64,000 nt of DNA from Luteimonas suaedae (GCF_008312895.1 NZ_VSSP01000004.1:248001-312000), one strand, 5' to 3'. Positions 6,394 through 16,401 are shown, counted from the first letter of the stretch. A program made the numbers and translations. The notes: generated by a model not told the origin, from the sequence alone.

Positions 6394-7849
6394 CGGCCAC
6401 ACCCGCATCCCGGTGGTGCGCGAGGTGCTGTCGGATCTCGACACGCCGCTGTCGGTCTATCTCAAGCTCGCCGACGGCCCGCATACCTACCTGTTCGAAT
6501 CGGTCGAGGGCGGCGAGCGCTTCGGCCGCTATTCCATCATCGGCCTGCCGGCCGCGCGCGCGTACGCCTTCCGCGGCCGCACGCTCGAGGTCTGCGAACA
6601 CGGCGAGGTGGTGGAGACGCGCACGATCGACGATCCGTTCGCCGAGGTCGAGCGCCTGCGCACCGAGCATTCTGTGCCGGTCCTGGACGGCCTGCCGGGC
6701 TTTGCCGGTGGCCTGGTCGGCTGGTTCGGCTTCGAGTGCATCGGCTACATCGAGGACCGCCTGGCCGACGGCAACAAGCCGGACGAACTCGGCACGCCCG
6801 ACATCCTGCTGATGCAGTCGGAGGAGGTGGCGGTCTTCGACAACCTCAAGGGCCGGCTGTACCTGATCGTGCACGCCGATCCGCGCCAGCCGCAGGCCTG
6901 GGCGCGCGCCAACCGTCGCCTCGACGCCCTCGCGCACCGGTTGCGTCATGCCGGTGCCGGCTATCCCGAGACGCTGCAGCCGGCGGCGCTGGAGGAGGCG
7001 GACTTCGTCTCCGGCTTCACCCGCGAGGGTTTCACCGCCGCGGTCGAGAGGTCGAAGGAGTACATCCGCGCCGGCGACATCTTCCAGGTAGTGCTGTCGC
7101 AGCGGCTGTCGGTACCGTTCACCGCGCGCCCGGTCGACGTCTACCGGGCCCTGCGCGCGCTCAACCCGTCACCGTACATGTACTTCCTCGACGTCGGCGG
7201 CACCCAGGTGGTCGGCTCCTCGCCGGAGATCCTGGTGCGGCTGGAACATCCCGGCTCGGGGCAGGGCGGCCTGGTCACCGTGCGCCCGATCGCCGGCACG
7301 CGCCCGCGCGGCAAGGACGCGGAGGAGGATGCCGCGCTCGAGGCCGAGCTGCTGGCCGATCCCAAGGAGCGCGCCGAGCACCTGATGCTGATCGATCTCG
7401 GCCGCAACGACGTCGGCCACGTCGCCCGGGCGGGCACGGTGCAGGTCGGCGAGCGCTTCGGCATCGAGCGCTACAGCCATGTCATGCACATCGTCAGCGA
7501 GGTGACCGGGCGGCTGAAGGACGGCCTGAGCTACGCCGACGTGCTGCGCGCGACCTTCCCGGCGGGCACCGTCAGCGGCGCGCCCAAGATCCGCGCGCTG
7601 GAGATCATCCGCGAGCTGGAGCCGGTCAAGCGCAACGTGTATTCGGGCGCGGTCGGCTACCTCGGCTGGAACGGCGACGCCGACACCGCCATCGCCATCC
7701 GCACCGCCGTCATCCAGGACGGCCGCCTGCACGTGCAGGCCGGCGCCGGCATCGTTCACGACTCCGACCCGCAGAAGGAATGGGAGGAGACGATGAGCAA
7801 GGGCCGCGCCCTGTTCCGCGCCGTGGCCGAGGCGGCGCGGGGCTTGTGA
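6356..7849 (+). CDS. trpE: Anthranilate synthase component I
   Basis: A 497-residue chorismate-binding enzyme that, with TrpG, converts chorismate and glutamine to anthranilate. The N-terminal feedback region shows YLFESVEGGERFGRYS, corresponding to the LLES tryptophan-binding motif. The catalytic domain includes VVLSQRLS, ILVRLE, IAGTRPRGK, LIDLGRNDVG, FPAGTVSGAPK and the C-terminal QAGAGIVHDSDP. It starts with GTG preceded by CCGAGGA, and the start lies inside the putative leader ORF. It is separated from trpGDC by 1.5 kb carrying an unrelated secreted protein. Confidence 0.96.
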   Translation: MITQPQFQQYAADGHTRIPVVREVLSDLDTPLSVYLKLADGPHTYLFESVEGGERFGRYSIIGLPAARAYAFRGRTLEVCEHGEVVETRTIDDPFAEVERLRTEHSVPVLDGLPGFAGGLVGWFGFECIGYIEDRLADGNKPDELGTPDILLMQSEEVAVFDNLKGRLYLIVHADPRQPQAWARANRRLDALAHRLRHAGAGYPETLQPAALEEADFVSGFTREGFTAAVERSKEYIRAGDIFQVVLSQRLSVPFTARPVDVYRALRALNPSPYMYFLDVGGTQVVGSSPEILVRLEHPGSGQGGLVTVRPIAGTRPRGKDAEEDAALEAELLADPKERAEHLMLIDLGRNDVGHVARAGTVQVGERFGIERYSHVMHIVSEVTGRLKDGLSYADVLRATFPAGTVSGAPKIRALEIIRELEPVKRNVYSGAVGYLGWNGDADTAIAIRTAVIQDGRLHVQAGAGIVHDSDPQKEWEETMSKGRALFRAVAEAARGL

Positions 7850-7920
7850 GTCCAAATGAAACGGTATCCAATGGTCACGCCTCGGGCTCGAGGCATTGAC
7901 AAGGACCAACAGGGGGAGTC

Positions 7921-8808
7921 ATGGAAAAGATGCTAGGAGTTCTGCTCACGGGTGTGAGCTTTATGGTCGCGGGATCGGGCGCGGTCGCAGGTGACAGTTT
8001 CGATAACTGCACCGGCTTCATCGACAGTCTACCGGCAACGATTTCCAAGCAGGGCACTTGGTGCCTGCGTAAGAACCTGTCAACGGACATCATTTCGGGG
8101 TCCGCCGTTACCATCGCCGTGAATAATGTGACGATCAACTGCAAGGGCTACAAGGTCGGCGGCCTCCAGGCCGGTACATCAACCCGCGCTACGGGAATTT
8201 CGTCGGAGGCGCAGAACAGCTCGGTTCGACAATGCAATATCCGCGGGTTCTTCGCGGGGGTGTCTTTCATCGGGACGGGCGGCGGCCACGTCATCGCGGA
8301 CAACAGATTTGACGGAAACACGCGCCACGGAGTGCATGTAGCTGGCGACGGTTCCATGTTGCGCAACAACATCATCGCGATGACCGGCGGCTCGACCGAT
8401 CCAACCTTTGGCGGTATCGCCGAAGGTATCTACGTTGCGCAGGGGGAGGTGGACATCATCGACAACACGATTTCCGGCGTTGTTCCGGGAATAAGCACTT
8501 TCGGTGGAAGTAGCGCGATCGGTATCGAGTACAGCCTGGGCTCTGGCGTCATCAGCCACAACCGAATTCGTGGGCTTGCACCGGATGCCAATGGGAGCGG
8601 GACGGTCGAGTCGCTGGGAATCAGCGTTGGGGAAGGTAGTGTACTGATTGCCAATAACCATCTGGTAGGTACCGGTGGCCCGGGAAATGGGGTGTCGTGC
8701 AACACCAGTACGCGCCCTAGAGTGCTGCGTGACAACACAGTTACCGGTTTTTCCCGGATGTATGGGGGAGAATGCGTCGATGCGGGTGGAAACTTCTTCA
8801 GCGAGTAG
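7921..8808 (+). CDS. Secreted right-handed beta-helix protein
   Basis: A 295-residue protein with a signal peptide (MEKMLGVLLTGVSFMVAG..., likely cleavage near residue 24 after AVAG). The mature part is rich in beta-helix rungs such as VTINCKGYKVGGL, GGHVIADNRFDGNTRHGVHV and GEVDIIDNTISGV. These resemble the NosD/parallel beta-helix repeat. A GGGGGAG Shine-Dalgarno precedes the ATG. Base composition and codon use look less GC-biased than in trpE and trpG. It interrupts the trp gene order, suggesting an acquired gene. Function is unknown; it could bind or cleave a surface carbohydrate, but no catalytic residues were recognised. Confidence 0.75.
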   Translation: MEKMLGVLLTGVSFMVAGSGAVAGDSFDNCTGFIDSLPATISKQGTWCLRKNLSTDIISGSAVTIAVNNVTINCKGYKVGGLQAGTSTRATGISSEAQNSSVRQCNIRGFFAGVSFIGTGGGHVIADNRFDGNTRHGVHVAGDGSMLRNNIIAMTGGSTDPTFGGIAEGIYVAQGEVDIIDNTISGVVPGISTFGGSSAIGIEYSLGSGVISHNRIRGLAPDANGSGTVESLGISVGEGSVLIANNHLVGTGGPGNGVSCNTSTRPRVLRDNTVTGFSRMYGGECVDAGGNFFSE

Positions 8809-9307
8809 AAGGTGGAGCCCGCGAGTTGGCCGCAAAAAAGCCGGATCGAGCTGCGCCTAGGCTGTTCGGGTACCACCTTCCCAATGGGCAGATCAGCGGC
8901 GCGGGACTGTGATGAAGCCGTCGAGGGTATTCCCCAGCGGCTTCGCGCGTCGCGCCACGCCGTCCTCGTGGCGGCACTCGTCGTCTAGGCCGCAGCCGGC
9001 TGCATAGCTCGGCAAGGGATGGAGGCCGACGGACCGCTGCCTCGGCATCTTGCGTGACGCACGAGTGGCTCGATTGCAGCAGCGGCCGCCATTGTCCACA
9101 TCTTTTGCCAATCTGCCGCGAACAACCGGTGGTGCAAGCCGAGGAGCCGCGGCGGAGCGTCGAATCCGAAGGCAACGGTCGCTCCCTGCGCTCATACGTG
9201 CCGCCGAACTGGATGTCGTCTCGGTGCGGAACATCTGGCAGCCGCCGTTGGCGATCAGTTGGTGTAGACCGCCTCGGCCATGGCCGCGCCCGGCCGTCAC
9301 CGGCTGC
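8809..9307. other. Intergenic region between the beta-helix gene and trpG
   Basis: About 500 bases without a credible gene. A 7-bp inverted repeat (GAAGCCG / CGGCTTC near 8913-8945) may act as a weak terminator. No recognisable pseudogene fragments were found. The short ORFs here have neither a ribosome-binding site nor family resemblance. Confidence 0.5.
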
Positions 9308-9313
9308 TAAGCT
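9308..9313 (+). promoter_or_regulatory. -10-like element upstream of trpG
   Basis: TAAGCT lies 42 bases before the trpG ATG. This suggests that trpGDC is transcribed separately from trpE, which fits the 1.5-kb interruption between them. Confidence 0.4.
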
Positions 9314-9354
9314 GTCGCACCTTTTTGCTCCCCGCGCGTCCTGCGTTCGCCACC

Positions 9355-9933
9355 ATGCTGTTGATGATCGACAACTACGACAGCTTCACCTGGAACCTCG
9401 TGCAGTACCTGCAGGCGCTGGGGGCCGAGGTGCGGGTGGAGCGCAACGATGCGTTGAGCGTCGAGGAGATCGAGCGGCTGCGGCCCGAGCGCATCGTGAT
9501 CTCGCCGGGGCCGTGCACGCCGAACGAGGCCGGGGTGTCGCTGCAGGTGGTCGAGCGCCTGGGGGCCACCACGCCGATCCTCGGCGTCTGCCTCGGCCAC
9601 CAGGCCATCGGCCAGGCCTATGGCGGCCGGGTGATCCGCGCCAAGCGGATCATGCACGGCAAGACCTCGCCGGTGCGGCATCGGGGGCAGGGCGTGTTCG
9701 CGGCGCTGCCCGATGGCTACGAGGCCACCCGCTACCACTCGCTGGTGGTCGAGCACGACGGCCTGCCGGACTGCCTGGAGGTCACCGCCTGGACCGAGCT
9801 GGAGGGCGGCGACTTCGAGGAGATCATGGGCCTGCGCCATCGCGAGCATCCGGTGGAAGGCGTGCAGTTCCATCCGGAGTCGATCCTGACCGAACACGGG
9901 CATGCGCTGCTGAAGAATTTTCTCGAGCGCTGA
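9355..9933 (+). CDS. trpG: Anthranilate synthase component II (glutamine amidotransferase)
   Basis: A 192-residue class-I glutamine amidotransferase that supplies ammonia to TrpE. Visible landmarks are [19 protein letters not shown] at the start, [12 protein letters not shown], the nucleophile in [15 protein letters not shown], and the His-Glu pair in [14 protein letters not shown]. The ATG at 9355 was chosen because similarity begins there. The same subunit often also serves PabB; no pabB is present in the window. Confidence 0.96.
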   Translation: MLLMIDNYDSFTWNLVQYLQALGAEVRVERNDALSVEEIERLRPERIVISPGPCTPNEAGVSLQVVERLGATTPILGVCLGHQAIGQAYGGRVIRAKRIMHGKTSPVRHRGQGVFAALPDGYEATRYHSLVVEHDGLPDCLEVTAWTELEGGDFEEIMGLRHREHPVEGVQFHPESILTEHGHALLKNFLER

Positions 9934-9959
9934 GGCATCCTGTACGCCCTATAGCTCCC

Positions 9960-10028
9960 CTGTAGGAGCGGCTTCAGCCGCGACATCTTCCGGCCGGTAC
10001 CGTGGTCGCGGCTGAAGCCGCTCCTACA
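9960..10028. repeat. GTAGGAGCGGCTTCAGCCGC-type inverted repeat
   Basis: A 24-bp arm at 9960-9983 has a perfect complement at 10005-10028, with a 21-base loop. It lies between trpG and trpD and would form a strong hairpin in the transcript. Related elements occur at 17943, 24206, 28427 and 58584. Confidence 0.8.
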
Positions 10029-10062
10029 GGGAAAGCCAGCGACCGAGGACTCCCCCACCGCC

Positions 10063-11112
10063 ATGTCGATCACCCCGCAAGCCGCCCTGCAGCGCACCAT
10101 CGAGCACCGCGAGATCTTCCATGACGAGATGGTCTGGCTGATGCGGCAGATCATGCGCGGTGAGGTGTCGCCGCTGATGACCGCGGCGATCCTGTCGGGG
10201 TTGCGGGTGAAGAAGGAGACGGTGGGCGAGATCGCCGGTGCGGCCACGGTGATGCGCGAATTCGCGCGGCCGGTGCAGGTGGCTGACCGCCGCCACCTGG
10301 TCGACATCGTCGGCACCGGCGGCGACGGCGCCCACAGCTTCAACATCTCCACCGCCAGCATGTTCGTGGCCGCCGCGGTCGGCGCCAAGGTCGCCAAGCA
10401 CGGCAACCGCAGCGTGTCGTCGAAATCCGGCAGCGCCGACGTGCTGGAGGCGCTGGGCGCGACGATCGACCTGCAGCCCGAGCAGGTGGCGCGCTGCATC
10501 GATGCCACCGGCATCGGCTTCATGTTCGCGCCGGTGCACCACCCGGCGATGAAGGCGGTGGCGCCGGTGCGGCGCGAGATGGGCGTGCGCACGCTGTTCA
10601 ACATCCTCGGGCCGCTGACCAACCCGGCCGGCGCGCCGTCGATCCTGATGGGCGTGTTCCATCCTGACCTGGTCGGCATCCAGGTGCGCGTGCTGCAGGA
10701 GCTCGGCGCCGAACGCGCGCTGGTGGTGTGGGGCCGCGACGGCATGGACGAGCTCTCGCTCGGCGCGGCGACCCTGGTGGGCGAGCTGCGCGACGGCCAG
10801 GTGCGCGAGTACGAGGTGCATCCGGAGGACTTCGGCATCGCCATGGCCGCCAGCCGCAACCTGCGCGTGAACGATGCGGCCGGTTCGAAGGCGATGCTGC
10901 TGGCCGCCCTGGGCGGAGAGGACGGCCTGCCGCGCGAGATCGTGGCGTTCAACGCCGGGGCCGCGCTGTATGTCGCCGGCGTGGCGGACTCGATCGCCGC
11001 CGGCATCGAGCGCGCGCGGGAAGTGATGGCCTCCGGCGCTGCGCGGGCAAAACTGGAAGCCTTCGTCGCCGCCACCCGCGATCTCGCCGGGCAGGATGGC
11101 GCGACGCGATGA
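10063..11112 (+). CDS. trpD: Anthranilate phosphoribosyltransferase
   Basis: A 349-residue enzyme that transfers the phosphoribosyl group of PRPP to anthranilate. The glycine-rich PRPP motif [18 protein letters not shown] and the metal/anthranilate segment [20 protein letters not shown] are intact. [13 protein letters not shown] and [10 protein letters not shown] are also present. Its stop codon overlaps the trpC start (ATGA), so the two are translationally coupled. Confidence 0.97.
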   Translation: MSITPQAALQRTIEHREIFHDEMVWLMRQIMRGEVSPLMTAAILSGLRVKKETVGEIAGAATVMREFARPVQVADRRHLVDIVGTGGDGAHSFNISTASMFVAAAVGAKVAKHGNRSVSSKSGSADVLEALGATIDLQPEQVARCIDATGIGFMFAPVHHPAMKAVAPVRREMGVRTLFNILGPLTNPAGAPSILMGVFHPDLVGIQVRVLQELGAERALVVWGRDGMDELSLGAATLVGELRDGQVREYEVHPEDFGIAMAASRNLRVNDAAGSKAMLLAALGGEDGLPREIVAFNAGAALYVAGVADSIAAGIERAREVMASGAARAKLEAFVAATRDLAGQDGATR

Positions 11113-11915
11113 ACGACGTGCTGCAGCGGATCCTGCGTCGCAAGCGCGAGGAGGTCGACGAGCGCAGGGCGGCGCGGCCGCTGGCCGAACTGACCGCGCG
11201 TGCCGCCGATGCGCCGCCCCCGCGCGGCTTTGCCCGCGCCATCGAGACCAGGATCGCCGCCGGCGATCCGGCCGTGATCGCCGAGATCAAGAAGGCCAGC
11301 CCGTCGCAGGGCGTGATTCGTGCGGATTTCCGCCCCGGTGAGATCGCCCGCAGCTACGAGGAAGGCGGCGCGGCCTGCCTGTCGGTGCTGACCGACGCCG
11401 ATTTCTTCCAGGGCGCCGACGAATACCTGGTGAATGCGCGTCAGCACTGCGCGCTGCCGGCGTTGCGCAAGGACTTCACCATCGATCCGTACCAGGTGTA
11501 CGAGGCGCGCGTGCTCGGCGCCGACTGCATCCTGCTGATCGTCGCCGCGCTCGAGGACGCGCGCCTGGCCGAACTCGCCGGGCTGGCGCTGGAGCTCGAT
11601 ATGGACGTGCTGGTCGAAGTGCACGACGGCGACGAACTGCAGCGCGCGCTCCGGATCGGGCCGGTGAACAGTCGGACGCCGCTGCTGGGCGTCAACAACC
11701 GCGACCTGCGCTCGTTCGAGGTCTCGCTCGAGACCACGCTGTCGCTGCGCGCGGCAGTGCCGGGCGACCGTCGGCTGGTGACCGAAAGCGGCATCCACAC
11801 CGCCGCCGACGTGGCCCGGCTGCGCGCGGCCGGGATCGGTGCGTTCCTGGTCGGCGAAGCCTTCATGCGCGCGCCGGAGCCGGGTCCGGCACTGCGGCGG
11901 CTGTTTTTCCCGTGA
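11109..11915 (+). CDS. trpC: Indole-3-glycerol-phosphate synthase
   Basis: A 268-residue TIM-barrel enzyme of tryptophan synthesis. It starts [20 protein letters not shown] and contains the catalytic Lys and Glu motifs ([30 protein letters not shown]) and [12 protein letters not shown]. There is no TrpF fusion. The ATG overlaps the trpD stop by four bases, and its own stop overlaps the next GTG start (GTGA), making trpD-trpC-HAD one unit. Confidence 0.96.
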   Translation: MNDVLQRILRRKREEVDERRAARPLAELTARAADAPPPRGFARAIETRIAAGDPAVIAEIKKASPSQGVIRADFRPGEIARSYEEGGAACLSVLTDADFFQGADEYLVNARQHCALPALRKDFTIDPYQVYEARVLGADCILLIVAALEDARLAELAGLALELDMDVLVEVHDGDELQRALRIGPVNSRTPLLGVNNRDLRSFEVSLETTLSLRAAVPGDRRLVTESGIHTAADVARLRAAGIGAFLVGEAFMRAPEPGPALRRLFFP

Positions 11916-12652
11916 CCGGGAGCGCCGGCATGAGCCGGGATTTCCCGGAAATGCGGGCGGATGCGCCGACGGTCGTGTTCGATTTCGACCACACCCTCTA
12001 CGATGGCGATTCCGGCAGCCACCTGTTCGCCTGGCTGATCCGGCGCCGCGCCTGGCGGGTGGCGCTGGCGCTGCTGGCGGCGCCGGTACTCGGGCCGCTG
12101 ATCGCATTCCTGTCCACGCGCCGCTATGGCATCTCCGGTTTCGTCTGGATCGGCACCGTCGGCCTGCACCGGCCGCGCACGCTGGACGTATTGATCGACC
12201 GCTATGTCGCGCACGACCGCGATGGCATCCGCGCCCGCCTGCTGCCGCACGCGCTGGCGGTGCTGCACCGGCACCGCAGCGCCGGCGACCGCGTGGTCAT
12301 CGCCACCGGGGCGCCGCCGGAGCTGGCGCGGGCGATCCTGGCCTTCGTCGCGCACGAGGAGGTGCCGGTGATCGGCAGTGCGGTCGGCCCGCGCTTCGGC
12401 GCCGTGATCGCCACCCGCCACTGCCACGCCGAAGAGAAGATGCGCATGCTGGCCGAGGCCGGCTACACCACGGTCGACATCGCCTACTCCGACAGCAGCG
12501 CCGACCTGCCGCTGCTGAAGGCCGCGCGCGCGCCGGTGGTGGTCAACCCCAAGCAGGGCGCGGTCGACATGTTCCGGCGCGTGCTGCCGCCGGGCACGCC
12601 GATCCTCAACTGGGGCTGCGCCGGGCGGGGCGGTACGCCGGTCGCGTCCTGA
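11912..12652 (+). CDS. HAD-IB family phosphatase
   Basis: A 246-residue haloacid-dehalogenase-superfamily hydrolase. Motif I is [14 protein letters not shown], motif [12 protein letters not shown], the Lys of motif III lies in HAEEKMRML, and motif IV is [12 protein letters not shown]. The helical insertion after motif I is typical of the SerB/PgpC-like IB subfamily. It starts with GTG overlapping the trpC stop; an internal ATG at 11930 is an alternative. A membrane-lipid phosphatase such as PgpC is possible, but the substrate cannot be assigned from sequence. Confidence 0.82.
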   Translation: MTGSAGMSRDFPEMRADAPTVVFDFDHTLYDGDSGSHLFAWLIRRRAWRVALALLAAPVLGPLIAFLSTRRYGISGFVWIGTVGLHRPRTLDVLIDRYVAHDRDGIRARLLPHALAVLHRHRSAGDRVVIATGAPPELARAILAFVAHEEVPVIGSAVGPRFGAVIATRHCHAEEKMRMLAEAGYTTVDIAYSDSSADLPLLKAARAPVVVNPKQGAVDMFRRVLPPGTPILNWGCAGRGGTPVAS

Positions 12653-12720
12653 GCCTGGCCGCTGTCCGGGATCCCGGGATTGGGGTCGAGATCAGGATCC
12701 GGTAGAGCTTGCTGCTTTTG

Positions 12721-12822
12721 CTCGTCATCCCAGCGCAAGCTGGGATCCATTCTTTCGAAGCTCGGCTGCTCAAACGCCAGCGGCAAAGCAACATAGATCC
12801 CAGCTTGCGCTGGGATGACGAG
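12721..12822. repeat. CGTCATCCCAGC-type inverted repeat
   Basis: A perfect 27-bp arm (12721-12747) is mirrored at 12796-12822 around a 48-base centre. It lies between the convergent HAD and GNAT genes and could terminate both. The motif belongs to a widespread proteobacterial intergenic repeat type (recalled, not searched). Confidence 0.8.
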
Positions 12823-12855
12823 TTCGCAGAGGCCGACAGCGGGCGGCAACCGAGC

Positions 12856-13320
12856 TCAGGCATCGCCCAGGCGCTTGATGAAGCGCAGCGTGCCGTCGCT
12901 GTAGCCGCAGGCCTTATAGAAGGCGTGGGCGTCGGTGCGCTGCGAGCCGCTGGTGATCTCGAGCCGCGCCGCGCCGGCGAAGCGGGCCCGGCGTTCAGCC
13001 TCATACAGCAATTGGCGGCCGAGGCCGCGGCCCTGGGTGTCGTTGCGCACCACCAGTGCGGTGATGCGGCAGGTGAGCGTATCCAGTGGCAGGTAGTACA
13101 TGAAATCCAGCGCCAGCAGCCCGCAGACCACGCCGTCGAAGCGGGCGACCACCAGCGCCTGGCGGTCGTTGTCGACGATGCTGCGGATGCGCCCAGCCGC
13201 GTCCTGCGGATCGCACGGGTAGCCCATTTCGGTCAGCAGCGCGGCGACGTCGTCGGCATCGACCAGGGAGGCGCTGCGCAGGTCGGCCTGCGGCAGTGCC
13301 TCCAGGCCGAACCGGGCCAT
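12856..13320 (-). CDS. GNAT-family N-acetyltransferase
   Basis: A 154-residue acetyltransferase with the acetyl-CoA-binding motif A RNDTQGRGLGRQLL at about residues 92-105 and the motif-B pattern AHAFYKACGY. The substrate is unknown. It lies immediately downstream of clp, with a 2-base gap, and is probably cotranscribed with it. Confidence 0.85.
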   Translation of the reverse strand: MARFGLEALPQADLRSASLVDADDVAALLTEMGYPCDPQDAAGRIRSIVDNDRQALVVARFDGVVCGLLALDFMYYLPLDTLTCRITALVVRNDTQGRGLGRQLLYEAERRARFAGAARLEITSGSQRTDAHAFYKACGYSDGTLRFIKRLGDA

Positions 13321-13322
13321 GG

Positions 13323-14012
13323 TCAGCGTGTTCCGTAGAGGACGATGGTCTTGCCGCGGGCGTGCAGCTTGCCGTCGGCTTGTAGCTTCTTCAGCACGCG
13401 CCCGGCCATCTCACGCGAGCAGCCGACCAGCCGTGCCAGTTCCTGGCGCGAGATCCGCAGCTGCGTGCCCTGCGGGTGGCTCATCGCCTCCGGCTCGTGG
13501 GTCAGGTCGTGCAGGGTGCGGGTGATGCGGTCGGTGACGTCGAGGAACGCCAGGCGCCCGGCCTTGCGGCTGGTGTGGATCAGGCGGCGCGAGAGCTGCG
13601 CGCCGATCGCATACAGGATCTGCGTGGCGTCGTTGACCAGCGTGCCCTCGAACAGCTGCTGCAACCGCTCGTAGCTGATCTCGGCCAGCTCGCACTGCAC
13701 GCGGGTGCGCAGGATCACCTCGCGCTTATCGGATTCGATGAACAACCCCATCTCGCCGACGAACTCGCCGCTGCCGAAGTAGCCCAGCACCAGTTCGCGA
13801 CCGTCGTCTTCCTCGGCGATGATGCTGACCGAGCCGCTGACCACGTAGTAGAGCGTGCCCGCCGGGTCGCCCGGACGGAAGACATCGGTGCGCGGTGGAT
13901 AGCGCCGCCGATGGCAGTGGGCGAGGAAGCGCTCGATGGTCGCCGGCGAGGGCATGAGCGGATGCGAAGCGTGCTGGTAGGGATTGATCAGGGCCACGGC
14001 GGTCGGGTTCAT
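13323..14012 (-). CDS. clp: Clp, CRP-like global regulator
   Basis: A 229-residue CRP/FNR protein nearly identical in plan to Xanthomonas Clp. It has a cyclic-nucleotide-binding fold ([35 protein letters not shown]) and a C-terminal helix-turn-helix ([20 protein letters not shown]). In Xanthomonas, Clp controls extracellular enzymes, exopolysaccharide and virulence, and its DNA binding is inhibited by cyclic di-GMP. The first ~20 residues are poorly conserved, so the ATG at 14012 is likely but not certain. It is divergent from speD. Confidence 0.94.
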   Translation of the reverse strand: MNPTAVALINPYQHASHPLMPSPATIERFLAHCHRRRYPPRTDVFRPGDPAGTLYYVVSGSVSIIAEEDDGRELVLGYFGSGEFVGEMGLFIESDKREVILRTRVQCELAEISYERLQQLFEGTLVNDATQILYAIGAQLSRRLIHTSRKAGRLAFLDVTDRITRTLHDLTHEPEAMSHPQGTQLRISRQELARLVGCSREMAGRVLKKLQADGKLHARGKTIVLYGTR

Positions 14013-14063
14013 TACCTGAACAGATCGAGGGAAGATACGAGAGTAGGCGGTTGCGGACGATCG

Positions 14064-14099
14064 GGCAAACCCTTTGTCGCGATGGCGACGCGGTTTGCC
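14064..14099. promoter_or_regulatory. Nested inverted repeat in the clp-speD intergenic region
   Basis: GGCAAACC (14064-14071) pairs with GGTTTGCC (14092-14099), and inside it GTCGC pairs with GCGAC around a GATG loop. It lies 44 bases before the speD start, so it could be an operator or a structured leader of speD. It has no T run. Confidence 0.45.
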
Positions 14100-14143
14100 T
14101 CATACTTCACGTTTTCACCTGTACCGACCGGGGGACGACCATC

Positions 14144-14935
14144 GTGGTCAAACCGCTGCCTCGCCTGAAGCTGCAGGGCTTCAACAATCTCACCAAGGCC
14201 CTGTCCTTCAACATCTACGATGTCTGCTATGCCGCGTCCGAGGACGAACGGCAGCGCTACATCGCGTACATCGACGAGGCCTACAACGCCGACCGCCTGA
14301 CCCAGATCCTCTCCGACGTGGCGGAGATCATCGGCGCCAACATCCTCAACATCGCGCGCCAGGACTATGATCCGCAGGGCGCGTCGGTGACGATCCTGAT
14401 TTCCGAGGAGCCGGTGATAGACCGGAAGGACGCCAAGGGCGTGATCTCCGACGCGGTGGTCGCGCACATGGACAAGTCGCACATCACCGTGCACACCTAT
14501 CCGGAGACGCACCCCGACAACGGCATCGCGACCTTCCGCGCGGACATCGACGTGGCCACCTGCGGGGTGATCTCGCCGCTGAAGGCGCTGAACTACCTGA
14601 TCGAGAGCCTGGAGTCCGACATCGTGGTGATGGACTACCGGGTGCGCGGCTTCACCCGCGACATCAAGGGCAAGAAGCACTACATCGATCACAAAATCAA
14701 TTCGATCCAGGACTACCTGGCCAAGAACATCAAGTCGCGCTACGAGATGCTCGACGTCAACGTCTACCAGGAGAACATCTTCCATACCAAGATGCACCTG
14801 AAGGACTTCGACCTCGACCAGTACCTGTTCGAAGAGAAGGCGCGCAACCTGTCGTTCAAGGAACGGATGAAGATTGAGGCGCGGCTCAAGCGCGAGATCG
14901 AGGAGCTGTATCATGGGCGGAATCTCGTCGATTGA
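14144..14935 (+). CDS. speD: S-adenosylmethionine decarboxylase proenzyme
   Basis: A 263-residue SpeD of the E. coli type that makes decarboxylated AdoMet for spermidine. It self-cleaves to give a pyruvoyl cofactor; the cleavage serine is Ser112 in [12 protein letters not shown]. Other landmarks are [36 protein letters not shown] and [18 protein letters not shown]. The GTG at 14144 (MVKPLPRL) is preferred because similarity begins within a few residues; an in-frame ATG at 14051 would start inside the divergent promoter region. Confidence 0.95.
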   Translation: MVKPLPRLKLQGFNNLTKALSFNIYDVCYAASEDERQRYIAYIDEAYNADRLTQILSDVAEIIGANILNIARQDYDPQGASVTILISEEPVIDRKDAKGVISDAVVAHMDKSHITVHTYPETHPDNGIATFRADIDVATCGVISPLKALNYLIESLESDIVVMDYRVRGFTRDIKGKKHYIDHKINSIQDYLAKNIKSRYEMLDVNVYQENIFHTKMHLKDFDLDQYLFEEKARNLSFKERMKIEARLKREIEELYHGRNLVD

Positions 14936-14947
14936 CGAGATTCCGCC

Positions 14948-15053
14948 GGGATTCGTGATTGGTGATTCGTGATTCGTAAAAGCAACAGCGGCGGCGTCCT
15001 GCCGTGACCCGCCTTTAGCTCTTGCGAATCACCAATCACGAATCACGAATCCC
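14948..15053. repeat. ATTCGTGATT-type inverted repeat
   Basis: GGGATTCGTGATTGGTGATT... (14948-14976) is mirrored by an arm at 15025-15053. Each arm itself repeats the unit ATTCGTGATT. It lies between the convergent genes speD and coq7. Confidence 0.75.
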
Positions 15054-15057
15054 GCCG

Positions 15058-15084
15058 CTTGTAGGCGGCCAAGCCGCCTACAAG
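15058..15084. repeat. 12-bp hairpin spanning the coq7 stop codon
   Basis: CTTGTAGGCGGC and its exact complement flank a CAA loop. The coq7 TAG stop lies within the arm, so the hairpin forms the very end of the gene. There is no T run on either side. Confidence 0.6.
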
Positions 15085-15722
15085 CGGTAAGCCACCGCCT
15101 TCATCACCTTCGAAGCCAGCGCCATCACCGACGGAATCGGCTGCGGCAGCACGCGCGCGCCGGCCATCTCGGCGTTGTCGGCATGGCGCGCCTCGTCCTC
15201 CTTCATCTTGCGCAGGATCTCGCGGCTGCGCAGGTCGGCTTCGGGCAGGGTCTGCAGGTGGTCCTCCAGATGCGCCTCGACCTGACGTTCGGTTTCGACC
15301 ACGAAGCCCAGATTCCAGCCGTCGCCGCGCAAGCCGGCCGCGACGCCGATCGCGTAGCTGCCGGCGTACCAGAGCGGGTTGAACAGGCTGGGGCGGTCGT
15401 CGAGCTCGCGCAGGCGGTCGGCGCACCAGGCCAGGTGGTCGGTCTCCTCCTGCGCGGCCTCCAGGAGGTGGGCGCGGGTGGCCGGGTCGCGCGCCACCGC
15501 CGCCTGGCCGACGTACAGCGCCTGGGCGCAGATCTCGCCGACGTGGTTGATCCGCATCAGGCCGGCGGCGTGGCGGCGCTCGTCGGGCCGGAGCTCGACC
15601 TCGGCGGTCTCGCCGGCGGGATTGGGGCGGGTGGCCGGCGGGTTGCCAAATACGGTCTCCAGCGCGTGCTGGGCCTGGGAGAGGAAACGGTCGAGCGGGG
15701 ACTGCGAGCGGGCGGTGTCCAT
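15078..15722 (-). CDS. coq7: 2-polyprenyl-3-methyl-6-methoxy-1,4-benzoquinol monooxygenase
   Basis: A 214-residue ferritin-like di-iron hydroxylase of ubiquinone synthesis. Both iron-ligand repeats are present: [13 protein letters not shown] with [12 protein letters not shown], and [15 protein letters not shown] with [12 protein letters not shown]. The start at 15722 ([14 protein letters not shown]) is chosen over a longer in-frame ORF because the upstream extension overlaps the rplM promoter region. Last residues and stop fall in a palindromic repeat. Confidence 0.94.
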   Translation of the reverse strand: MDTARSQSPLDRFLSQAQHALETVFGNPPATRPNPAGETAEVELRPDERRHAAGLMRINHVGEICAQALYVGQAAVARDPATRAHLLEAAQEETDHLAWCADRLRELDDRPSLFNPLWYAGSYAIGVAAGLRGDGWNLGFVVETERQVEAHLEDHLQTLPEADLRSREILRKMKEDEARHADNAEMAGARVLPQPIPSVMALASKVMKAVAYRL

Positions 15723-15837
15723 GGGGCCTCCAGGTGGGGTGGGGCTGCGGCTGGGCGGTCCTGGCGGGAGGCAGCGCCGCCATTTTCCCGCCATCTGCCG
15801 CCCGCCGCCAGCCGGTCGGTTTCCGGCCGGGGTCGAC

Positions 15838-15866
15838 TTGCGGGCGACGGGCGGCGCCTGTATCAT
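15838..15866 (+). promoter_or_regulatory. Sigma-70 promoter of rplM-rpsI
   Basis: TTGCGG and TATCAT are separated by exactly 17 bp. The start would be near 15873, leaving a leader of about 100 nt before rplM. It is one of the best -35/-10 pairs in the window. Confidence 0.65.
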
Positions 15867-15970
15867 TTCGCCTCTTTCGTTCCGCCAATTCACATCGCGC
15901 GGCAAAATTCCGCCAGCAGGCCTGCCGGAATCAGCCCGACGAATCACCGACCGAGTACCAGAATCCAGTC

Positions 15971-16399
15971 ATGAAGACTTTCACCGCCAAGTCCGAGACC
16001 GTCCAGCGCGACTGGTACGTGGTCGATGCCGCCGGCAAGACGCTCGGCCGTCTGAGCAGCGAGATCGCCCGTCGTCTGCGCGGCAAGCACAAGCCCGTCT
16101 ACACCCCGCACGTCGACACCGGCGACTACATCATCGTGGTCAACGCGGAGAAGGTGGCGGTCACCGGCAACAAGCTGGCCGACAAGAAGTACCACCGTTT
16201 CACCGGCTACATCGGCAATCTCAAGACCGAATCCCTGGGCCAGGCGCTGGAGCGCCACCCGGAGCGCGTCATCGAGATCGCGGTCAAAGGCATGCTGCCG
16301 AAGAACACCCTCGGTCGCGCCATGTACCGCAAGCTCAAGGTCTACAAGGGCGCCGAGCATCCGCACACCGCCCAGCAGCCGCAAATCCTGGACATTTGA
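15971..16399 (+). CDS. rplM: 50S ribosomal protein L13
   Basis: A 142-residue L13, full length. Landmarks are [36 protein letters not shown] and the C-terminal [15 protein letters not shown]. It precedes rpsI by 2 bases in the conserved L13-S9 operon. Confidence 0.98.
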   Translation: MKTFTAKSETVQRDWYVVDAAGKTLGRLSSEIARRLRGKHKPVYTPHVDTGDYIIVVNAEKVAVTGNKLADKKYHRFTGYIGNLKTESLGQALERHPERVIEIAVKGMLPKNTLGRAMYRKLKVYKGAEHPHTAQQPQILDI

Positions 16400-16401
16400 A
16401 C

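Noticed and set aside
8893-9300. A 135-codon minus-strand frame between the beta-helix gene and trpG
   Set aside because: No ribosome-binding site, no recognisable domain, and composition like other chance frames in GC-rich spacer DNA.
14012-14914. A 300-codon open frame on the minus strand opposite speD
   Set aside because: speD on the plus strand is a full, recognisable enzyme; the opposite frame has the composition typical of GC-rich antisense frames and no family resemblance.
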